This document shows positions 55,861 through 64,000 of a DNA stretch of 64,000 nucleotides, one piece after another. Every line of letters starts with the position of its first letter. The stretch's first letter is position 1. This DNA comes from Paenibacillus dendrobii (GTDB lineage Bacteria > Bacillota > Bacilli > Paenibacillales > Paenibacillaceae). A model generated the notes under the pieces. That model ran no database searches. It worked only from the letters and a program-made list of their open reading frames with translations, and was not told the DNA's origin. The stretch spans positions 2,232,001 to 2,296,000 of the forward strand of contig NZ_WUBI01000001.1 of NCBI RefSeq assembly GCF_009807035.1, given 5' to 3'. The position numbers were made by a program, and so were the translations under genes.

Positions 55861-56205
55861 TCAGGCTTTGCCTAAAGAAGCCTCGGCAGGAAGATGAGAT
55901 GCTGCTACCCGATAGATCGACACTTTGTTGCCGATAATAGGTCCGGACTCCTCCCCATGGGCGGCATGCGTTCCATGGGAAGAGCCCCCGCTGTGCGGGG
56001 AACCATGACCATGAGCGAAATGGCCTCCGCCCGACTGCGAGTCCGTCGTCCGCCAAGCATGCGCGGAGCGGAAGTTATCGCTCGATGCCCAATCTTCAAA
56101 GTCCTCCTTGCGCTCCCACATCGTACATACGCGAATCTCCTCTTCTCCATCGGAAGTCCGTCCATGCAGCACATCCATGTGGATGAACCACTTGAACGTG
56201 TGCAC
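55861..56205 (-). CDS. Antibiotic-biosynthesis-monooxygenase-like protein, N-terminally short, His-rich
   Basis: About 114 residues. FKWFIHMDVLHGRTSDGEEE then IRVCTMWERKEDFEDWASSD and FRSAHAW match the second half of ABM/HmoA-type small heme-degrading monooxygenases. A His/Gly-rich stretch (GGGHFAHGHGSPHSGGSSHG) precedes the C-terminal strand. About 30 N-terminal residues of the fold are missing, and the frame is closed by a TGA shortly upstream. The preceding sequence in another frame (LLEKGARLDLFAAVCPDG) could be the lost part, implying a frameshift. The GTG at 56205 has GGGAG upstream, so a short product is possible. Confidence 0.5.
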   Translation of the reverse strand: MHTFKWFIHMDVLHGRTSDGEEEIRVCTMWERKEDFEDWASSDNFRSAHAWRTTDSQSGGGHFAHGHGSPHSGGSSHGTHAAHGEESGPIIGNKVSIYRVAASHLPAEASLGKA

Positions 56206-56377
56206 CTGCTTCGACTCCCGCTCCCCCCATCAGGGCATACTGCAGCAAACAGATCCAGACGCGCTCCTTTTTCCAACAGCCATTTCAATCCTGGTATCTG
56301 CTTGTTAAATTCACTATAATACGAATAAGTAGCATGCATGAAATTAATATGTTTCCAAGGAGATATAGACAGTATCT

Positions 56378-56626
56378 ATGACTAACAATTACGAACTATA
56401 TAAAGTTTTCTATTGGGCTGCCAAAATGGGAAGCCTGACGCAAGCCGCCAAGGAACTCTATTTGACCCAGCCGAGCGTCAGCCATGCGATCAAGCAATTG
56501 GAAGAAAGGCTAATCTGCAGCAGGCGTTTCTATCTCGTACTGAGCAAAGCTATCCTTTCGATTGGGCCGAGTGGATGGCTTTTTAATGGTTATCTATTAG
56601 ATTCGCGACAGTTAGGCTTCGGGTGA
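56378..56626 (+). pseudogene. LysR-family regulator fragment
   Basis: Residues 1-45 are the N-terminal LysR HTH (LYKVFYWAAKMGSLTQAAKE then LTQPSVSHAIKQLEERL). Similarity stops at about 56512, where an unrelated tail runs to a stop at 56626; a complete LysR protein needs about 290 residues. In a neighbouring frame the tail reads QQAFLSRTEQSYPFDWAEWM, possibly the end of another gene, so the junction is probably a deletion. An AAGGAGAT site precedes the ATG. Confidence 0.75.
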
Positions 56627-58060
56627 AACACTGCTGCTTAAAGGCAGCATGATCTCAAAGGTGGTTCCCACCTGCACCGCGCTATTGATGTTAATTTCAC
56701 CTTTATGATCTCCAATGATTTTGTAGCACATCATGAGCCCAAGCCCCGTGCCCTTTTCTTTCGTCGTAAAAAACGGCTCTCCGAGCCGGGCAAACTGATT
56801 CTCGCCGATTCCGACGCCTTGGTCAACAAACCGGATTCTGGCCATTTCCTTTTTCACGCAAGCACAGATGGTAACGATTCCACCACCCGGCATCGCCTCG
56901 ATCGCGTTTTTTAAAATGTTGACGAACACCTGCTTGATCTCCATGTCCGAGCACTCCACCAATGGAAAGGCATCCTCGATTTCTGTGACGATCTTAATGT
57001 TGTTCAGCGCGGCCTGGGTCTCCAATAAAGTGACGACGCCGTGCAGGATGCGAACCAGATCGTTTTTTTGAAACTTGGACTGTGACGGCTTGGCGATCAA
57101 TAAAAACTCATTGACAATGCTGTTAATACGGTCGATCTCGGAAAGCATGATGTCATAATATTCGCCCTTGTCGACCCGCCCGGACTGCATGATTTGCAAA
57201 AAACCACGCAGCGATGTAAGCGGATTCCGAATCTCGTGCGCAAGCCCCGCAGCCAATTGGCCCACAGCGTTCAGCTTATCCGCTTTTCGGTAAAAATCCT
57301 CCATCTTCTTACGTTCGGAAATGTCTCGGGTAATGCCGGTTAAGGCGATGATATGGTCATCCGCGTCTCTGATGGGGGCTAACGTCATGAACACATGAAT
57401 GGTTTCGCCGTCTTTTCGCGATCTAACGGTCTCCAAATGGATGCCTTTTTTCACGCTTTGCAGATGCCAGCAAATCTCCTCCATACGTTTTTCCAGGTGC
57501 GCAGGAAACATGGGGGCCTTTTTGCCAATCAGCTCAGCCTCGGACCATCCGTATATTTTCTCGAAAGCGTGGTTGATCCGGATGACTTTGCCTTCCGTAT
57601 CCATAATGCAGATGCCGTCGACGGAGCTCTCGTACAAGGACTCCAGCAATTCCTTCGTTTCCCGCAGCTCTCGCTCGCTTTTCCTTCGTTCCGTAATGTC
57701 TACGCAGGAAGCGATCACTTCCACGACCTCTCCCTCTCGCCTGATCGGCCGCAGGGAAGCCACATAAGTCACACCCAGCAGCTCGCCTTCATAGCTCACG
57801 TCTTCCTTCCCTTGCCATGCTTCATTATAATAAGCTTCCTTTTCCGCCGCGTAATCTTCGTGAAGGAAATCCTTCAACTGGCTGCCCACCACTTCCTGGG
57901 GTGTTAATCCGATTTTTGCTAACAATTGACCCGCACAAAATGTATGTATGAAACGACCTTCGATTTTTTTGAATTTAAACGTCATACCTTGCTGCTCCAA
58001 TAACATTCCCATTAATTCCTCATGAGAATATTCCACGAAGTCAATTAGCGGTCTCCCCAT
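56612..58060 (-). CDS. PAS-domain sensor histidine kinase
   Basis: About 482 residues, no membrane segment, so soluble. Two PAS domains (about 40-125 and 140-255, each followed by a PAC-like ITERR/ISERKK motif), HisKA with GLAHEIRNPLTSLRGFLQIM (phospho-His), and HATPase with NILKNAIEAM, DQGVGIG and GTGLGL. It resembles the KinA/KinE-type kinases that feed sporulation phosphorelays; no response regulator is next to it. The frame is open to 58093; the ATG at 58060 follows GGGAG. It overlaps the convergent LysR remnant by 15 bases. Confidence 0.9.
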   Translation of the reverse strand: MGRPLIDFVEYSHEELMGMLLEQQGMTFKFKKIEGRFIHTFCAGQLLAKIGLTPQEVVGSQLKDFLHEDYAAEKEAYYNEAWQGKEDVSYEGELLGVTYVASLRPIRREGEVVEVIASCVDITERRKSERELRETKELLESLYESSVDGICIMDTEGKVIRINHAFEKIYGWSEAELIGKKAPMFPAHLEKRMEEICWHLQSVKKGIHLETVRSRKDGETIHVFMTLAPIRDADDHIIALTGITRDISERKKMEDFYRKADKLNAVGQLAAGLAHEIRNPLTSLRGFLQIMQSGRVDKGEYYDIMLSEIDRINSIVNEFLLIAKPSQSKFQKNDLVRILHGVVTLLETQAALNNIKIVTEIEDAFPLVECSDMEIKQVFVNILKNAIEAMPGGGIVTICACVKKEMARIRFVDQGVGIGENQFARLGEPFFTTKEKGTGLGLMMCYKIIGDHKGEININSAVQVGTTFEIMLPLSSSVSPEA

Positions 58061-58141
58061 CTGCACACACTCCCACGGCGAATATAAATACATCCCACTT
58101 CATTCGACGAGCGAATGCAGGGCTCCTTCCGGAGAAAGAGT

Positions 58142-58300
58142 ATGTCCATCAAAAACATGATGAATCGTAGATTTGAAGCACTTATCAAAGATAAGCATAC
58201 ACGGGAGAAGACAACAGTATTTCCGTTAGGGATTGTTCATCTAAATCAGCAGCAGAACGATATTATAAAATGGTTTATGTTCGTTGCGATGGTTATGTAG
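58142..58300 (+). CDS. Possible small hypothetical protein
   Basis: A 52-codon frame from ATG 58142 with GGAGAAAGA just upstream. The product starts MSIKNMMNRRFEALIKDKHT and ends in a short hydrophobic stretch (IIKWFMFVAMVM). I do not recognise it. Only its ribosome site and its position in a gap support it. Confidence 0.2.
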   Translation: MSIKNMMNRRFEALIKDKHTREKTTVFPLGIVHLNQQQNDIIKWFMFVAMVM

Positions 58301-58322
58301 TCAGCCTTTTATAACATGGTAG

Positions 58323-60011
58323 CTAAGCTTCCTGAACAATTTTTTCTGTATCTTCACTTTCCTCCAATTGCGTATAGTACAGCGAATGATATCGACCACG
58401 GGCTAGAAGTAACGCATCATGCGTGCCTTGTTCAACAAGATTCCCGTTTTCCATAACTAAAATGAGATCTGCATTTTGAACCGTAGTAAGACGATGTGCA
58501 ATGATCAGCGTTGTTTTTCCTACCATCAGCTTTGTTAAAGCATCCTGTACGATCTTCTCCGATTCATTATCTAAAGCTGCCGTCGCCTCATCTAATAGCA
58601 ATATGGGTGCATCTCGTAAAATTGCTCTTGCTATGGCAATCCTTTGTTTTTGTCCACCCGACAACCGACTGCCACGCTCCCCGATCGCTGTATCAAAGCC
58701 TTCACTTAATTTCATAATAAAATCATAAGCATTTGCTTTCTTTGCTGCTGCAATAACGCTTGCCTCATCTGCCTCCAAGTTACCATCCAAAATATTATCT
58801 CTAATCGTTCCTGTGAAAAGAATTGTCTCTTGAGGAACAAGGGAGAAATAGTCTCGGTATTCCCTTAGGCCCATGGAGTCCCCGCTTCTATTATCAATTT
58901 CAATCCATCCACTTGTCGGAGAATACAACCCAAGCAATAATTTAAATAATGTAGACTTTCCTCCCCCACTACCACCTACTATGGCTATCGTCTGACCTGC
59001 CTTTACATGGAAGTGAACGTTTCTAAGAACCAAGTCTTCCTTAGAATTTGAATAAGAGAATCCAACATTAGATATCGTTAAAGACCTAAAAGATTTTGCA
59101 CGCCCTTGTTCTGGAAGTGTTTCGTATTCCTTAGGTGCATCAATGATCTGAAAGATCCGCTCGGCACCCGCTAATGCTTGCTGCATATTTGACCAAAGCG
59201 CGGGTAGTATTGAAAACGGCTGAACAAGATAGTTCATAAGTTGAATGAATGCGAGCATAGCACCTACTTCCTGATATCGCATTTGCACTCCCTTGAACTT
59301 TCCCCTGACTCCGCTCGATTTCAGATATCGTTGTACTGTACTGCTGATATTGCTTTGAGATTTTCTTCTCTAGACCAAAAATTTTATATAAAACACTGGC
59401 GCTCAATACATCTTGCAAGAATGAGGTCGCCGAACCCATCGTTTCTTGCAGAATAATGCTCTTCTTACGCATCGCTTCACCGAATAGTTTCCCTACCAAT
59501 ATCATCAGCGGTCCTATTGAAATTGAAATCAAGGCGAGTGGCCAGTTAATGTTTAATAAATAAACGCACAAAGTGCTAGTAACGGATTTTTAAGAAGACC
59601 CATGATAATATTACCACTTGCTTCGCCCACAGCTTGATTATCACTTGTGAAACGGGCTAGCAATTCACCTGAATAATTCTTATCATAATACGATTGAGGT
59701 AATCTTAAGGCGTGATCTAATGTATCCAGCCGAATGTCGTTTCTTACCTTTAAAGATGCTTTTTGTTTGAAATATGTATCAGCATATGAGTTCAGGACCA
59801 AAAAAAATAAAATTCCAACAGCGATCAAAATCAAATTGGACCAAGCCTCAACTTCTCCTTTTACAGCAGCATTTGTTATCAGAGACAAAAACCAAGCGAT
59901 AGAGAGTTCTAGAAAAGTACCTACCACCATTGTGATGATTAAACCAACATATAAAAGCTTATATCTGCTCATATACCTTAACAGCCGAATAAAAGAACTT
60001 TGTCTGCTCAT
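58323..60011 (-). pseudogene. ABC exporter (TMD-NBD) gene with two frameshifts
   Basis: Three frames together give one ABC half-transporter of about 560 residues. 60011-59560 encodes the first membrane segments (LLYVGLIITMVVGTFLELSI); 59571-59290 the middle; 59288-58323 the end and a complete nucleotide-binding domain with Walker A GGSGGGKST, signature LSGGQKQR and Walker B LLLDEATAAL. The first break, near 59559-59563, fits loss of one T in a T-run; the second, near 59290, fits one extra base. The ATG at 60011 has AGAGGTG upstream. Family: multidrug, lipid or peptide exporters. The breaks could be real or sequencing errors. Confidence 0.8.
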
Positions 60012-60088
60012 GTCACACCTCTTTTATATAATCATTGCTTCCCGCCTTATAAGAAAGCGCAATCATTTTTATATTCCCCCCTCTCCAT

Positions 60089-60111
60089 TAACTATAAGAG
60101 TAGTATAGTTA
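60089..60111. promoter_or_regulatory. Inverted repeat upstream of the ABC exporter, putative operator
   Basis: Eight-base arms TAACTATA and TATAGTTA separated by AGAGTAG, in the promoter region of the minus-strand exporter gene. Confidence 0.4.
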
Positions 60112-60400
60112 GCACATTTGTAATTAGTAAATATGTCATTTTTGATCATTTAACGGAGATTTATCCTCCAAAGTGATAAACTCCTTCCTTCTTTATATGA
60201 CTTAATGTCATGGGAATTCATTCAAGCCCCTATGGTATAGCGATTACTATACGCTATGTAATTTTTGACTACTAGCACAAATAATAAAATTAAATATAGC
60301 TCCGGATCTTTCCCCACTGAAAGTACTGAACAGAATCCGGCCCATGGGCCACCGTATGAAGAGACGATCGTAAGTGCATGCCAGGACGCGGCAACGCAAA

Positions 60401-60438
60401 GAGGCGTTTTCGGTAATTCTTCTCCCGAAAACGCCTCT
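60401..60438 (-). terminator. Terminator of lacZ
   Basis: GAGGCGTTTTCGG and CCGAAAACGCCTC with an 11-base loop, immediately after the lacZ stop at 60443, followed by a short T-run. Confidence 0.75.
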
Positions 60439-60442
60439 GGCA

Positions 60443-63604
<3,162 letters not shown>

Positions 63605-63695
63605 TTATATTCACATTATAGAATTGTCGTTTCTCTCTTTTCCATAAAACAATTTTCATCATATTTAAAAATATGAAAGTGTGGTTTCGTTCAAT

Positions 63696-64000
63696 ATGGA
63701 TATTATTCGCTTTTGTCATCTCAGCGATATGGATAAACGGCTCCCCGTTTACGTCACGATGACGGGACAATGGGACCATCAGGAACCCGTGCATCGTCCG
63801 GACGGTTTCGCTTATTATCAATGGCTATTGATTCTATCGGGTGAAGGCATTCTTGATGTGGACGGCTGTGTGTATAACGTTAAAGCAGGGCAGGCCATAT
63901 GCCTCTTCCCCGGCGTCCCCCACCGCTATCATGCCGTCGACAAGCCTTGGAAACTCATGTTCATTTCTATGGATGGAAGCCTGTGCGCCCCGCTGCTGAA
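63696..64000 (+). CDS. AraC-family regulator, N-terminal part (cut by window end)
   Basis: The first 101 residues, starting MDIIRFCHLSDMDKRLPVYV. The stretch FAYYQWLLILSGEGILDVDG with PGVPHRYHAV is the N-terminal cupin sugar-sensing domain of AraC/XylS regulators; the DNA-binding domain lies outside the window. The ribosome site is weak, so the start is not certain. Divergent from lacZ, which it probably controls in response to a galactoside. Confidence 0.82.
   Translation, partial: MDIIRFCHLSDMDKRLPVYVTMTGQWDHQEPVHRPDGFAYYQWLLILSGEGILDVDGCVYNVKAGQAICLFPGVPHRYHAVDKPWKLMFISMDGSLCAPLL

Larger units (their letters stand above)
60012..60442. other. Intergenic region between lacZ and the ABC exporter
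   Basis: No gene seen. It holds the lacZ terminator (60401-60438) and, at 60089-60111, a perfect inverted repeat (TAACTATA, 7 bases, TATAGTTA) about 80 bases before the exporter start, a candidate operator for that gene. Confidence 0.4.

Overview
This looks like chromosome from a Gram-positive soil Firmicute of the Paenibacillus type. The indications are strong AAGGAGG-type ribosome binding sites with frequent GTG/TTG starts, two T-box leaders, an SLH-anchored surface protein, several MalE/MalF/MalG-type sugar ABC transporters, YesM/YesN-type two-component systems beside glycoside hydrolases, and a barnase/barstar pair. The genus is an inference from gene content. I saw no rRNA, tRNA, CRISPR array, phage or insertion sequence.

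Layout. 0-3.3 kb: the end of an AraC regulator, an MFS transporter, and a DAHP synthase/chorismate mutase gene behind a T-box whose specifier reads UUC (Phe). 3.4-6.7 kb: a three-gene sugar ABC operon. 6.9-11.5 kb: a 1549-residue secreted protein joining a lamin-tail domain, a DUF2252 domain and three SLH domains. 11.8-15.4 kb: an SDR/MarR operon with a perfect 26-bp palindrome at its promoter, a barnase-barstar pair and an NCS2 purine permease. 15.5-37.1 kb: a polysaccharide-utilisation region with two ABC transporters, two histidine kinase/AraC-type response regulator pairs, a GH88 unsaturated uronyl hydrolase, a GH95 enzyme and a PL8 lyase. 37.3-44.4 kb: a membrane acyltransferase, a MalT-like LuxR regulator, an unrecognised helix-rich regulator-like protein, and tyrS behind a T-box with specifier UAC. 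44.4-54.3 kb: the uronate/nickel operon uxaC-larA-SDR-larE-gluconokinase-larB-larC1-larC2, with a divergent ROK repressor and a damaged nickel-transporter-like gene at its end. 54.4-56.6 kb: a class I fructose-bisphosphate aldolase among gene remnants. 56.6-64 kb: an orphan PAS histidine kinase, a twice-frameshifted ABC exporter, a GH2 beta-galactosidase and a divergent AraC regulator cut by the window end.

The most interesting system is the 44.4-53.0 kb operon. UxaC turns D-glucuronate into D-fructuronate, and the SDR resembles D-mannonate oxidoreductases, giving D-mannonate. No mannonate dehydratase is present. Instead the operon carries a LarA-family nickel-pincer racemase/epimerase, its complete cofactor pathway (LarB, LarE, LarC) and a gluconokinase. 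D-mannonate and D-gluconate differ only at C2, the carbon LarA enzymes invert. The simplest reading is a nickel-dependent route glucuronate -> fructuronate -> mannonate -> gluconate -> 6-phosphogluconate, bypassing the usual 2-keto-3-deoxygluconate branch. LarC1 also carries a histidine-rich insert of about 103 residues with 53 histidines, which could buffer the nickel this pathway needs.
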